DNA from: Alphaproteobacteria bacterium
GTDB lineage: Bacteria > Pseudomonadota > Alphaproteobacteria > Reyranellales > Reyranellaceae
Direction: 5' to 3'
NCBI GenBank assembly: GCA_017307275.1
Contig: JAFKFK010000021.1
Coordinates: 48,819 to 112,818, forward strand
Length of the DNA stretch: 64,000 nt
This document shows positions 21,006 through 29,348 of the stretch, piece after piece (position 1 is the first letter of the stretch; every line of letters begins with the position of its first letter). The notes below the pieces were generated by a model that searched no databases, had not been told where the DNA came from, and was given only the letters and a program-made list of their open reading frames with translations. The position numbers and the translations under genes were made by a program.

Positions 21006-22412
21006 ATGGCCGAAATAACTGCCAAAGTTCTGGTTATCGGCGGCGGGCCCGGCGGCTACGTCGCTGCGATTCGCGCGGGCCAGCTCGGCCTCGACACCGT
21101 GCTGGTCGAGCAGGGTGGCGCCGAAGGGGGATTGGGTGGCACCTGCCTCAATGTCGGCTGCATCCCCTCCAAGGCCGTGATTCATGCCGCCGACGCCTAT
21201 CATCACGCCGTCGAGCAGGCGACCGTCGCGCCCTTCGGTCTGCGTGTCGAACGCCCGACGATCGACTTCGCGCGGACGGTCGACTGGAAGGATGGCATCG
21301 TTGGCCGTTTGACCAGCGGCGTCGGTGCATTGCTGAAGCGGCACAAGGTCAAGATCGTGCAGGGGCATGCCGAGCTGGTGGACGGCAAAACCTGCAAGGT
21401 CGAGACCGATACCGGGTCACAAACCATACGTGCCGAGCATGTGATTTTGGCGACAGGTTCGGTGGCTGCGTCGCTGCCGCCGCTGCCGTTCGGCGGCAGG
21501 GTTATTTCTTCGACCGAAGCGCTGTCACTGCAAGCAATCCCCGAGCGTCTCGTGGTGGTCGGCGCAGGTTATATCGGCCTCGAACTCGGGACAGCCTTCG
21601 CCAAGCTCGGCGCCAAGGTGACAATCGTCGAGGCCGAGGACCGCATCCTGCCCGCCTACGATGCCGAACTGGTGAGACCGGTGGCAAAGCGCCTCCAGGC
21701 GTTGGGCGTCGACATCCTGCTGCGCGCCCGCGCCTCGGGTCTCGGCGAAGAGGGCGGCTCGGTGCTGATCGAGGACGGAAACGGATCGAAACGCAGCCTG
21801 CCGGCGGATCGCATCCTTGTCGCCACGGGCCGCCGCGCCCGGCTGGAGGGCTTCGGTCTGGAACGGCTCGACCTCACGATGAACGGCCCCTTCGTGGCCA
21901 TCGACGAGCGTTGCGCCACGTCGATGCGCAATGTCTGGGCGGTGGGCGATATCACCGGCGAGCCGATGCTGGCGCATCGCGCCATGGCGCAGGGAGCCGT
22001 GGTTGCCGAGGTCATCGCCGGCCATCGCCGCGTTTTCGACAGCGCCGTGATTCCCGCCGTCTGCTTCACCGATCCCGAAATCGTGACCGTCGGCCTCTCG
22101 CCGGAGGCGGCACGTCAGGCGGGCCGGGAGGTGCGTGTTGCCAGTTTCCCGTTCCAGGCCAACGGCCGCGCCCTGACGTTGGGGGCCGAGGATGGCTTCG
22201 TGCGCATAACGGCGCGTGCCGACAATCACCTGGTTCTCGGCATTGCGGCAGTCGGTATGGGCGTGTCGGAACTCGCCAGCAGCTTTGCCCTCGCACTGGA
22301 AATGGGTGCACGTCTGGAAGACATCGGCGGCACCATCCACGCGCATCCGACCTTGGGCGAGGCCTTCCATGAGGCCAGCCTGAGGGCGCTCGGCGAGGCA
22401 CTACACATCTAG
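21006..22412 (+). CDS. lpdV: Dihydrolipoamide dehydrogenase (E3)
   Basis: 468 residues. FAD motif [19 protein letters not shown], redox disulfide [16 protein letters not shown] motif [19 protein letters not shown], and C-terminal [13 protein letters not shown] with the catalytic His-Glu pair. It reoxidises the lipoyl arm of BkdB and reduces NAD+. The position at the end of bkdA1-A2-B makes it the complex-specific E3, though it could also serve other 2-oxoacid complexes. Confidence 0.94.
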   Translation: MAEITAKVLVIGGGPGGYVAAIRAGQLGLDTVLVEQGGAEGGLGGTCLNVGCIPSKAVIHAADAYHHAVEQATVAPFGLRVERPTIDFARTVDWKDGIVGRLTSGVGALLKRHKVKIVQGHAELVDGKTCKVETDTGSQTIRAEHVILATGSVAASLPPLPFGGRVISSTEALSLQAIPERLVVVGAGYIGLELGTAFAKLGAKVTIVEAEDRILPAYDAELVRPVAKRLQALGVDILLRARASGLGEEGGSVLIEDGNGSKRSLPADRILVATGRRARLEGFGLERLDLTMNGPFVAIDERCATSMRNVWAVGDITGEPMLAHRAMAQGAVVAEVIAGHRRVFDSAVIPAVCFTDPEIVTVGLSPEAARQAGREVRVASFPFQANGRALTLGAEDGFVRITARADNHLVLGIAAVGMGVSELASSFALALEMGARLEDIGGTIHAHPTLGEAFHEASLRALGEALHI

Positions 22413-22419
22413 GATCGTC

Positions 22420-23091
22420 ATGACATTTTCCCTCGTCGGGCGCTGCGCCCGGACCGGAATGCTCGGCGCCGCCGTCACGACCTCCTCGATCGCGGTCGGC
22501 TCGCGATGCCAGCACGCGCAGGCGGGCGTGGGCGCGGCCTTGACCCAGCATCGCACCGATCCGCGGTTGGGCCCGCTTGCGCTCGATCTGCTGGCGCGCG
22601 GCTTCACTGCGAGCGAAGCCCTGAAGGCCATCGTCGCGGCAACACCCCATCGCGACTGGCGCCAGCTCGCGGTGATCGATGCGGCGGGCCGTACTGCGGT
22701 CTATTCAGGCGCCCATGTCCGCGACGAGCGAGGCGAGGCCGAGGGCCGGGACTGCGCCGCCATCGCCAACATCGTTCGATCCGAGGCGATCCCTCGCGCC
22801 ATGGTCCAGAGTTTCGAGCGCGCTCCGGATCGCCCGTTGGCGCAACGCCTCGTCGAGGCGCTTGCAGCCGGGGAAGCTGCTGGTGGCGAACGAATGCCGG
22901 TGATGTCGGCGGCGCTGATCGTGGTCGATAAGGAGTCTTTTCCCTACGTCGACCTCCGTGTCGACGATCACCTCACGCCGATCGCGGAGCTTTCCCGTCT
23001 CTGGTCGATCTATCAGACCGAGGCCGATGCCTACGTGACGCGCGCCGTCGATCCCGAGCAGGCGTCGCCGCCTCCCAACATGGCCCGCTAG
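22420..23091 (+). CDS. DUF1028-family protein (Ntn-hydrolase-like fold)
   Basis: 223 residues, starting 7 bp after lpdV and probably on the same transcript. The DUF1028 pattern is clear: TFSLVGRCARTGMLGAAVTTSSIAVGSRC at the N-terminus, QAGVGAALTQHRTDPRLG, a GARDWRQLAVID-like segment and TAVYSGAHV. Family members look like Ntn hydrolases, but the reaction is undefined. Its attachment to a bkd operon suggests a side task in branched-chain or peptide catabolism (inference). Confidence 0.85.
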   Translation: MTFSLVGRCARTGMLGAAVTTSSIAVGSRCQHAQAGVGAALTQHRTDPRLGPLALDLLARGFTASEALKAIVAATPHRDWRQLAVIDAAGRTAVYSGAHVRDERGEAEGRDCAAIANIVRSEAIPRAMVQSFERAPDRPLAQRLVEALAAGEAAGGERMPVMSAALIVVDKESFPYVDLRVDDHLTPIAELSRLWSIYQTEADAYVTRAVDPEQASPPPNMAR

Positions 23092-23100
23092 GCATAACCG

Positions 23101-24432
23101 CTACTTCTTCTGCAGCACGTCCAGCAGCACCAGGCTCATCGCCTCGGCGCCGGTCCGGATTGTCGGCTCGGGCACCGGCGCGAACTCCGGTGAATGATTG
23201 CCGGCCACCGGCTTGTTGTCCTTGGCCGCCTGGGCGAGGTCCTTGGGGTCGAGCCCTCCGATACCGAAGTAGAAGGAGGGCACGCCCGCGATGACGAACT
23301 CGGAGTAGTCCTCGCTCGCCGAGCCCGGCTCCGGCATGAGCCGCGCTTTGTCGCCGAACGCTGCCTTCAGCACCGCGCCGCTGCGCGCGGCGAGTGTCGC
23401 ATCGTTGACCACCGCCTTCGCGCCGGCCGTGATCTTAATCTCCGGCGGCGGCGCGCCGGCCATCATCGCCACGGCCTTGGCGGTCCTCTCGATACCGTCG
23501 ATCATCCTGGTCCGCGTGGCATCGTCGTGCGACCGAATCGTGCCGCGCAGCAGCGCGGTGTCGGGAATGATGTTGCCGGCGCTGCCCGCTTGCACGGCGC
23601 CAATCGTCACTACGCCGAAGCGTGCGGCATCCTTCTCGCGGCTGATCACGCTCTGCACGTCGACGATGAAACGGCCGGCCATCATGATTGGATCGATGGT
23701 CACATGTGGCCGGGAGCCGTGGCCGCCCTTGCCGATGAAGTTGATTTCCAAGCCGTCGGAGGTCGAGTTCCAGACACCCGGCTTGTAGCCCACATAGCCG
23801 TAGGGGCCTGGTCCGACATGTAGCGCGAAGCCGTAATCCGGCTTGGGAAAGCGGGTGAACAGTCCATCGGCGACCATTGCCTTGGCGCCGCCGCCGCCTT
23901 CCTCGGCCGGCTGCCCGACGAACATCAGGGTGCCGCTCCACTGATCCTTCATGTCGAGCATGATCTTGGCGACGGCCACCCACACGGCCATGTGGATGTC
24001 GTGGCCGCAGGCATGCATCACCGGCGTCTCCTTGCCGCGCCACATTTGTGTGGCCTTGCTCGCATAGGGCAAGCCGGTCTTCTCCGGCATCGGCAGGGCA
24101 TCGAGGTCGGTACGGACCATGATCGTGGGGCCGGGCCCATTCTTGTAGATCGCGACGAGGCCGGTCCTGCCGACTTTCTCCGTCACCTCGTAGCCCAGGG
24201 CGCGCATTTCGGCCGCGAGCTTGGCTGCCGTCCGGGTTTCCTGGAAACCGAGTTCCGGATGAGCGTGAATATCTTTGTAGAGGGCATCGAGGCGGGAATA
24301 CTGCGCGTCGAGGCTGCGGGTGATCACGGCGCGCTGGCCGGCGATATCGACCGCGCCCGCCGAAGCCGCCATCGCCAGTGTCGCGACAACGACGAGACAG
24401 CTGCTCTTGAGCCGGGACTTGATGGTGACCAT
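23101..24432 (-). CDS. Exported M20-family amidohydrolase/carboxypeptidase
   Basis: 443 residues with an N-terminal signal peptide (residues 1-27, ending SAGAVD). Zinc-site signatures of the M20D/IAA-amino-acid hydrolase branch are present: MHACGHDIHMAVW, GQPAEEGGGGAKAM, ALHVGPG, EPGSASEDYSEF and AGNHSPEF. It should hydrolyse N-acyl or amide-linked amino acids in the periplasm. A purine-rich ribosome site precedes the start. It lies 76 bp downstream of the GntR regulator on the same strand and may belong to the regulon of the transporter operon. Confidence 0.88.
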   Translation of the reverse strand: MVTIKSRLKSSCLVVVATLAMAASAGAVDIAGQRAVITRSLDAQYSRLDALYKDIHAHPELGFQETRTAAKLAAEMRALGYEVTEKVGRTGLVAIYKNGPGPTIMVRTDLDALPMPEKTGLPYASKATQMWRGKETPVMHACGHDIHMAVWVAVAKIMLDMKDQWSGTLMFVGQPAEEGGGGAKAMVADGLFTRFPKPDYGFALHVGPGPYGYVGYKPGVWNSTSDGLEINFIGKGGHGSRPHVTIDPIMMAGRFIVDVQSVISREKDAARFGVVTIGAVQAGSAGNIIPDTALLRGTIRSHDDATRTRMIDGIERTAKAVAMMAGAPPPEIKITAGAKAVVNDATLAARSGAVLKAAFGDKARLMPEPGSASEDYSEFVIAGVPSFYFGIGGLDPKDLAQAAKDNKPVAGNHSPEFAPVPEPTIRTGAEAMSLVLLDVLQKK

Positions 24433-24508
24433 GCGTTCCCCCTCCGATGGCTATGGGTGGAACGTTATCGGAGAGGCGTGCCGTCGGGAAGGTGGGGCGC
24501 CGGCCGGA

Positions 24509-25234
24509 TCAGCCGAAACGCTGATTGCCCACGGCATCGAAGCGGCTGCCGAGACGATAGCGGGAGGACGGGTGCAGGCAACGCACCATCGTGACCGGCG
24601 TCGCGCGCGTCCAGGTGCGGCGCGTCAGCAGCAGGCAGGGCTCGGGCGCCGTGATCTGCAGGTGTGCCGCCTGTTCGTCGGTCGGCAGGACGGCATCGAC
24701 GACATGCTCGATCTCGTCGAACGGCACGTTCTGCACCAGATAGTCGCCCGGCGGCACGGTGCTGAAATCCTGATCGAGGAAGTTCGGCACGACGTTCGGA
24801 TTGACGTAGCGATCCTCGAGCTGCACCGGAACATCGTTCTCGAGATGAAGGCACACCGCGTGGAAGACCGAGGCACCGGCTCTGAGGCCGAGCCAGGCGG
24901 CGACGTCGGGAGGGGCGGCGACCCGGTCGGCGGCGAGGGGGGCGCAGCGATAGTCATGGCCGCGTTGGCGCACTTCGCGGCCGATGCTGGCGATCTGCAG
25001 CAGCGTCAGCTGCGGCTTGTCCTGGGCGACGAAACTGCCGACACCGGCGACGCGCACGATGCGGCCCTTCTGCATGAGATCGCGCAGTGCCCGGTTGACG
25101 GTCATGCGCGACATGCCGAACTGCTGCACCAGTTCGTGTTCCGACGGCAGGCGATGGCCGGGCGGCCAGGAGCCGTCCTGAATGCGCCGGACGATGTAGT
25201 CCTCGACCTGCTGGTAGCGCGCCGTCGGTTCCAT
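24509..25234 (-). CDS. Second HutC-type GntR regulator, adjacent to the ABC/dioxygenase operon
   Basis: 241 residues. N-terminal winged helix ARYQQVEDYIVRRIQDGSWPPGHRLPSEHELVQQFGMSRMTVNRALRDLMQKG, then a UTRA domain (FHAVCLHLENDVPVQLEDRYVNPNVVPNFLDQDFS...EPCLLLTRRTW...RCLHPSSRYRLGSRF). By eye this is closer to Pseudomonas-type HutC than the regulator at 8390-9127 is. It is the fifth gene of the minus-strand operon beginning at 28671, 8 bp after the ATPase gene. A near-ideal HutC-type operator sits at that operon's promoter (28686-28699). The effector may be urocanate or a related compound (inference). Confidence 0.85.
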   Translation of the reverse strand: MEPTARYQQVEDYIVRRIQDGSWPPGHRLPSEHELVQQFGMSRMTVNRALRDLMQKGRIVRVAGVGSFVAQDKPQLTLLQIASIGREVRQRGHDYRCAPLAADRVAAPPDVAAWLGLRAGASVFHAVCLHLENDVPVQLEDRYVNPNVVPNFLDQDFSTVPPGDYLVQNVPFDEIEHVVDAVLPTDEQAAHLQITAPEPCLLLTRRTWTRATPVTMVRCLHPSSRYRLGSRFDAVGNQRFG

Positions 25235-25242
25235 GCACTCCT

Positions 25243-26025
25243 CTAGTGGTCGGCCGCCATGGCTTCGACGCGGATCTCCTCGGTGAGCCGCGCCTTCAAC
25301 GCCATGAACTCAGAGGAGGTCTTGATCGTGTAATGCCGCGGGTGCGGGAAGTCGGCTTCGACCTCGGCCTTGATGCGGCCGGGCCGTGCGCTCATCACCA
25401 CGACGCGGCTCGCCATGAAGATCGCCTCGTCGATATCGTGGGTGACGAACATCACAGTCTTCTGCGCCTGCTCCCAGATGCCGAGCAGCAGCTCCTGCAT
25501 CAGCACGCGTGTCTGGTTGTCGAGCGCGCCGAACGGCTCGTCGAGCAGCAGAATCTTGGGGTCGTTGGCCAGCGCCCGGGCGATCGCCACGCGCTGCTGC
25601 ATGCCGCCGGAGAGCTGCTTGGGATAGTGCTTTTCGAAGCCGCGCAGGCCGACCTGCGCGATGAAGCGCTCGCTGATGTCGCGCTGCTCGCCTGCCGGCA
25701 TGTTCTTCTCGCGCAGGCCGAAGCAGATGTTTTCCTGCACCGTCAGCCAGGGAAACAGCGTGTAGCTCTGGAACACCACGCCACGGTCGGCGCCCGGCCC
25801 GGAGATCGGTACCCCGTCGAGCAGGATCTCGCCGGTCGTCGGCGTCTCCAGCCCGGCGACAAGGCGGAGCAGGGTGGACTTGCCACAGCCCGAGGGGCCC
25901 AGCACGGTGATGAAATCGTTGTCGCCGACTTCGAGCGACACCGGCTGCAGGGCCTGGGTCGGTGGCACGCCACGACGGTTGCTGGCGAAGGTCTTGCCGA
26001 CGCCGCGGATCGACAGGCGGCTCAT
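25243..26025 (-). CDS. ABC transporter ATP-binding protein, nitrate/sulfonate/taurine type
   Basis: 260 residues. Walker A is LGPSGCGKSTLLR near residue 44, the Q-loop is VVFQSYTLFPWL, the signature is LSGGMQQRVAIARAL, Walker B is ILLLDEPFGALD, and the H-loop is FVTHDIDEAIFMA. The start at 26025 overlaps the permease stop by ATGA. It energises the importer formed by the next two genes. Family members import sulfonates, nitrate, aromatic acids or thiamine precursors. Confidence 0.93.
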   Translation of the reverse strand: MSRLSIRGVGKTFASNRRGVPPTQALQPVSLEVGDNDFITVLGPSGCGKSTLLRLVAGLETPTTGEILLDGVPISGPGADRGVVFQSYTLFPWLTVQENICFGLREKNMPAGEQRDISERFIAQVGLRGFEKHYPKQLSGGMQQRVAIARALANDPKILLLDEPFGALDNQTRVLMQELLLGIWEQAQKTVMFVTHDIDEAIFMASRVVVMSARPGRIKAEVEADFPHPRHYTIKTSSEFMALKARLTEEIRVEAMAADH

Positions 26026-26798
26026 CGCTGGAAGCTCCAGGCGAAGAGACGTTGGTTGACCCACTTGAACATCAGATCGGAGACCAGGCCCACGAGGCCG
26101 ATGACGACAATGCCGGCGATGATGTGGTCCGTCGCCATCAGCGCCTGGCTGTCGGTGATCATGTGGCCGATGCCGGAAGAGGCGCCGATCAGTTCGGCGA
26201 CGATGATGTAGGTCCAGCCGAGGCCCAGCACCTGGCGCAGCGCTTCGGCGATCTCGGGGGCCGCCCCCGGCAGCACTACGCGGCGGATGGCGGCGGTGTC
26301 CTTGCAGCCCAGCGTGTAGGCCGCCTCGATCAGGTCGCGGCGCGTGGCGCTCACGATCATGGTGATCATCAGGGTGAGCTGGAAGAAGCAGCCGATGAAG
26401 ATGACGGTGAGCTTCTGCGCCTCGCCGATGCCGACCCACAGGATCAGGAGCGGAATGAAGGCCGAGGCCGGCAGATAGCGCGCGAAGGAAACGAAAGGCT
26501 CGAAGAAGGCTTCGATCGGCTTGTAGGTGCCCATGGCGATGCCCAGCGGCACGGCGATGACGGCGGCAAACAGGAAGCCGCCGACCACGCGCCAGATCGT
26601 CATGCCGACGTCGAAGCTGAATCCCTGCGTCGCGAAGAGGTCCCAGCCGGACAGCAGCGTCTGCCAAGGCGAAGCGAGGAAGTGTTTCGGGACCGCGCCG
26701 CTCCAGGTGATGAGCGCCCACAGGCCCACGAAGCCCACGAAGAAGGCCACGCCGAGGAGAGTTCTTTTCTCCCGGCTGACAGGAACAAGCAGTTTCAT
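26022..26798 (-). CDS. ABC transporter permease, SsuC/TauC type
   Basis: 258 residues from the ATG at 26798 (MKLLVPVSREKRTLLG); a start at 26846 would run through a strong stem-loop and is unlikely. About six membrane helices are present. The EAA loop reads TLGCKDTAAIRRVVLPGAAPEIAEALRQVLG. It overlaps the ATPase gene by 4 bp. A 13-14 bp hairpin separates it from the upstream binding-protein gene. Confidence 0.9.
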   Translation of the reverse strand: MKLLVPVSREKRTLLGVAFFVGFVGLWALITWSGAVPKHFLASPWQTLLSGWDLFATQGFSFDVGMTIWRVVGGFLFAAVIAVPLGIAMGTYKPIEAFFEPFVSFARYLPASAFIPLLILWVGIGEAQKLTVIFIGCFFQLTLMITMIVSATRRDLIEAAYTLGCKDTAAIRRVVLPGAAPEIAEALRQVLGLGWTYIIVAELIGASSGIGHMITDSQALMATDHIIAGIVVIGLVGLVSDLMFKWVNQRLFAWSFQR

Positions 26799-26821
26799 AG
26801 GTCGCTTTTCTTGGCGTGAGG

Positions 26822-26854
26822 CCGGGAGCGTGCCTTTCGGAGGCACGCTCCCGG
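26822..26854. other. Strong intercistronic stem-loop between binding-protein and permease genes
   Basis: CCGGGAGCGTGCC at 26822-26834 pairs perfectly with 26842-26854; one more T-A pair closes a TTCGG pentaloop. The operon runs on the minus strand and no U-tract follows, so this is more likely an mRNA-stabilising or partial-termination hairpin. Such an element would keep the upstream binding protein in excess over the permease and ATPase. Confidence 0.75.
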
Positions 26855-26862
26855 TGAAGGCG

Positions 26863-27825
26863 TCAGTTCAGGAACGTCGTGTCGAACAGCGTGTCGAGAT
26901 TGGCCGGCTTGGCCTTGATCACGCCGATCTCGAGGAGCAGTTCCGCGGCTTCCTTGTTGAAGGCCTGGATCTCGCCGTTGAAGAACTTCTTGTTAGCTTC
27001 ACGGTCGGCCCACTTGATCTTGGACTGCGACTTCTCAAACTGCTCCGCCGTCTGCTTGACGTCGGCGCCCATGATCGTGAAGGCCTTCTTCGGGTCCTTG
27101 TTGATCATCTCGAGGGCCTGGAAGTAGCTCTCGGTCAGCGCCTTCGCAGCCTTGGGGTTCTCCTTGATGAACTTCGGCGTGCAGCCGAACGTGTCGAACA
27201 CCATGGGATACTGCAGCGAGTCGGCGATCAGCTTGCCCGACTCCGGCTTGTCGCGGACCAGGCTGAGATAGGGCTCGTAGGTCACGGCGGCGTCGAGGCT
27301 GCCAGTGCCGGCCACGAAGGCATTGGCCGCAGGCGCGGGCTCGAGCGTGACGAGGTTCACGTCCTTCAAGGTCAGGCCGTTCTTCTTCAGGATCCAGGCC
27401 AGGGTGAAGTGCGGGTTGGTGCCGGGAGCGGAGGCCGCCACGGTCTTGCCCTTGAGGTCGGCGACCTTGGAAATGGTGTTGCGCGCGACGATGCCGTCCG
27501 AGCCCATGCCCTGGTCCATCTTGAAGAGCTGGGTGGTGGCGATGCCGTTGGCATTCCACACGATCCAGGTCTCGACCGTCGTGGCCGCGCACTGGATGTC
27601 GCCCGACGCGATGGCGAGGTGGCGGTCCTTCTGCGGGATCTTCTTGATCGAGACGTCGAGGCCGTTGGCCTTGAAGATGCCGGCCTCCTTGGCCAGCGTC
27701 AGCGGGGCAAAGCCGGTCCAGCCGGAAATGCCGATGGCAACCTTGGTTTCCTGCGCTTGCGCGAGCGCGGTGCTGCCGGCGAGGACGGCAAGTGTGGCGA
27801 AGAGGGTCTTGAACGATCTCGACAT
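26863..27825 (-). CDS. ABC transporter substrate-binding protein, SsuA/TauA-like
   Basis: 320 residues with a cleavable signal peptide (ending ALAQAQE). The mature part has the NMT1/SsuA-like fold: KVAIGISGWTGFAPLTLAKEAGIFKANGLDVSIKKI, then IASGDIQCAATTVET, and DLKGKTVAASAPGTNPHFTLAWIL. The ligand is not predictable. It follows the PhyH-dioxygenase gene by 36 bp in the operon starting at 28671, so the imported compound may be that enzyme's substrate (inference). Confidence 0.9.
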   Translation of the reverse strand: MSRSFKTLFATLAVLAGSTALAQAQETKVAIGISGWTGFAPLTLAKEAGIFKANGLDVSIKKIPQKDRHLAIASGDIQCAATTVETWIVWNANGIATTQLFKMDQGMGSDGIVARNTISKVADLKGKTVAASAPGTNPHFTLAWILKKNGLTLKDVNLVTLEPAPAANAFVAGTGSLDAAVTYEPYLSLVRDKPESGKLIADSLQYPMVFDTFGCTPKFIKENPKAAKALTESYFQALEMINKDPKKAFTIMGADVKQTAEQFEKSQSKIKWADREANKKFFNGEIQAFNKEAAELLLEIGVIKAKPANLDTLFDTTFLN

Positions 27826-27861
27826 GGAAGGCTCCCTTTATTGGTCGATGGGGCTGAACGA

Positions 27862-28671
27862 TTACGAACGATAGACGACGGGGAAGATCGGCGCATCGAA
27901 GGGATCGCCGTCTTTCATGGTGAGGCCGGTGAAAGGAGGCGAACCCTTGCCTGCGCGTTGGGCATAGACGGCGTCGTCGCCGACCCAGCGCGCCGAGAAG
28001 ACGCGACGCATCCGCGGCGAATGGTTGGCCGGGGCGCCATGCACCGTACGGAAGCTGAAGGCGATGGCATCGCCCGGTTCCATATCCCAGCCCGCGATAT
28101 CGAGTTCGCTACGCTTGGCCTCGATATCCGGCATGACCTCGAAATCGTCGTTGGCATAGAGGCGGGTGCCGTCGAAACGCATCGGGCGGAAGCCCTTGCC
28201 CCAGCGATGCGAGCCGCGCACGCATTCCATCACCACGTCGCGCGACACGGGATCGAGCGGAATCCAGAAGCTGACGCTCTGCTGGCCCTCGACGCAGTAG
28301 TAGGGCTGGTCCTGGTGCCATGGCGTCACGGTGCTGCCGCCTGGCTGCTTTACGAGCACATGGTCGTGGAAGAAGCGGGCAGTCCTGGAGCCCATCAAGC
28401 CGGCGGCGATTTCCGCTGCCGGCGATTTCATCACGAAATCTTCGAACTCGGGGATGCGCTGCCAGTTGCAGAGGTCCTGGAAGAAGGGGGCGGAGCCGTC
28501 TGCCGGTCGGACCGTCCGTTCCAGCGGGCTGGGATTGGCCATGAGGGCGTCGATACCCGCCCGCAGGGGCTCGACCCAATCCTTGAAGACACCGCGCAGT
28601 ACAATGGCGCCATCGGCCTGGTAGGCTGCCGCCGCGCCATCCTGCTCAGAAAATGCTCGCTCCCCGCCCAT
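27862..28671 (-). CDS. Phytanoyl-CoA dioxygenase (PhyH) family Fe(II)/2-oxoglutarate oxygenase
   Basis: 269 residues. The Fe ligands are HxD in TPWHQDQPYY and the distal His in RTVHGAPANHSPRMRRV, with the following Arg for 2-oxoglutarate. Other family features are WIPLDPVSRDVVMECVRGSHRWGKGF and the DGAIVLRGVF N-terminal strand. The ATG at 28671 has a GAGGGGG ribosome site; a longer start would extend into the operator. First gene of a five- or six-gene operon with an ABC importer and a HutC-type regulator, so it probably opens the catabolism of the imported compound by hydroxylation. Confidence 0.88.
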   Translation of the reverse strand: MGGERAFSEQDGAAAAYQADGAIVLRGVFKDWVEPLRAGIDALMANPSPLERTVRPADGSAPFFQDLCNWQRIPEFEDFVMKSPAAEIAAGLMGSRTARFFHDHVLVKQPGGSTVTPWHQDQPYYCVEGQQSVSFWIPLDPVSRDVVMECVRGSHRWGKGFRPMRFDGTRLYANDDFEVMPDIEAKRSELDIAGWDMEPGDAIAFSFRTVHGAPANHSPRMRRVFSARWVGDDAVYAQRAGKGSPPFTGLTMKDGDPFDAPIFPVVYRS

Positions 28672-28685
28672 GCATCCCCCTCTTG

Positions 28686-28699
28686 CTTGTCTATACAAG
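28686..28699. promoter_or_regulatory. Perfect HutC-type GntR operator upstream of the PhyH/ABC operon
   Basis: CTTGTCTATACAAG has 5-bp inverted arms (CTTGT/ACAAG) and contains GTCTATAC, an exact match to the HutC-subfamily rule GT-N-TA-N-AC. It closely resembles the Pseudomonas HutC site, which also has CTTGT...ACAAG arms. It lies 15 bp upstream of the PhyH start and overlaps the expected transcription start of the sigma-54-like promoter at 28707-28722. The likely ligand protein is the regulator at 24509-25234. Confidence 0.75.
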
Positions 28700-28706
28700 T
28701 TAAGAC

Positions 28707-28722
28707 AGCAGAAACCGTGCCA
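28707..28722 (-). promoter_or_regulatory. Candidate sigma-54 promoter for the PhyH/ABC operon
   Basis: On the minus strand the bases read TGGCACGGTTTCTGCT. This matches the -24/-12 consensus TGGCAC-N5-TTGCW at all positions except one (C for T), with the GG and GC dinucleotides 10 bp apart. Transcription would begin near 28696, inside the operator. No convincing sigma-70 promoter competes here. No enhancer-binding protein is in the window. Confidence 0.45.
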
Positions 28723-28770
28723 AGCAAGGGGGTAATCTCGACTTCCGTACAGGCGGGGAGGAGTTCTTCG

Positions 28771-29229
28771 TCAGGCTTTGATCGACCCCGCGACCTGCCG
28801 GGTTGCAGCGTTCAGGCGATTCCACACGTTGATAGTGGAAATCGCGAGCAGCAAGGCCGACAGGGCCCGCTCGTCATAGTGCCGGGTCGCTTCGGTCCAG
28901 ACATCGTCCGGTACCGGGTCGGCCCGGTCGGAGAGGCGAGTCACGGCTTCGGTCAGCGCCAGAGCGGCCCGTTCGGCTTCGCTGAACCACGGCGCCTCGT
29001 GCCAGGCCGCTACCGTGAACAACCGCTCGTCTGTCTCGCCGCCCTTCTTCAGGTCGCTGGCATGCATGGCCACGCACAGGCTGCAGCCGTTGATCTGGCT
29101 GGCCCGCAAATGAACCATGTCGATGATCTGCTTGGGCAGCCCAGCCTTGATCGAGCTTTCGTTCAGCGCCATCAGCGCCTGCATGGCGCCGGGGACGACC
29201 ATGGCGGGGTGCTTCATTCGTGCTTGCAT
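28771..29229 (-). CDS. Carboxymuconolactone decarboxylase/AhpD-like protein, partner of the ECF41 sigma factor
   Basis: 152 residues. The CMD core is DMVHLRASQINGCSLCVAMHASDLKKGG, with the redox CxxC and nearby His of AhpD-like proteins. The start at 29229 has an AGGAGA ribosome site. It is divergent from an ECF41-type sigma factor, the hallmark arrangement of that group, in which the sigma factor controls a carboxymuconolactone decarboxylase, oxidoreductase or epimerase. It probably reduces a peroxide or reactive electrophile; the substrate is unknown. Confidence 0.88.
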   Translation of the reverse strand: MQARMKHPAMVVPGAMQALMALNESSIKAGLPKQIIDMVHLRASQINGCSLCVAMHASDLKKGGETDERLFTVAAWHEAPWFSEAERAALALTEAVTRLSDRADPVPDDVWTEATRHYDERALSALLLAISTINVWNRLNAATRQVAGSIKA

Positions 29230-29275
29230 GATGAATCTCCTGATGCGGTCACAACGTTTCCGTCGCTCGGCCGTC

Positions 29276-29292
29276 GTGACATCGCATGTCAC
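29276..29292. promoter_or_regulatory. Inverted repeat carrying the -35 elements of two divergent promoters
   Basis: GTGACAT-CGC-ATGTCAC is a perfect 7-bp inverted repeat with a 3-bp spacer. Each arm contains TGTCAC, the ECF41 -35 core, one on each strand. The plus-strand copy is followed by a well-spaced CGTC (next entry). The minus-strand copy, facing the CMD gene, has only a CGTT at 18 bp. Confidence 0.6.
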
Positions 29293-29313
29293 ATCGGCCG
29301 GGCTTCGTTCGTC
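29287..29313 (+). promoter_or_regulatory. ECF41-type promoter upstream of its own sigma gene
   Basis: TGTCACA (29287-29293), a 16-bp spacer, then CGTC (29310-29313). This matches the published ECF41 promoter consensus exactly in both elements and spacing. The sigma gene starts 35 bp further on, so the sigma factor probably activates itself. Confidence 0.7.
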
Positions 29314-29348
29314 ATGTCTTTGACGGACCGGCAGAGGAAAGTGTGACC

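Noticed and set aside
29227..29275. Second ECF41 promoter facing the CMD gene
   Set aside because: The -35 TGTCACG is present, but the nearest CGTT is at 18 bp rather than CGTC at 16 bp, so I list only the inverted repeat and not a full promoter.
26527..29346. A 939-codon plus-strand frame across the ABC/PhyH operon and the CMD gene
   Set aside because: Antisense shadow of five recognised genes, rich in Arg/His/Gly as such shadows are, with no domain.
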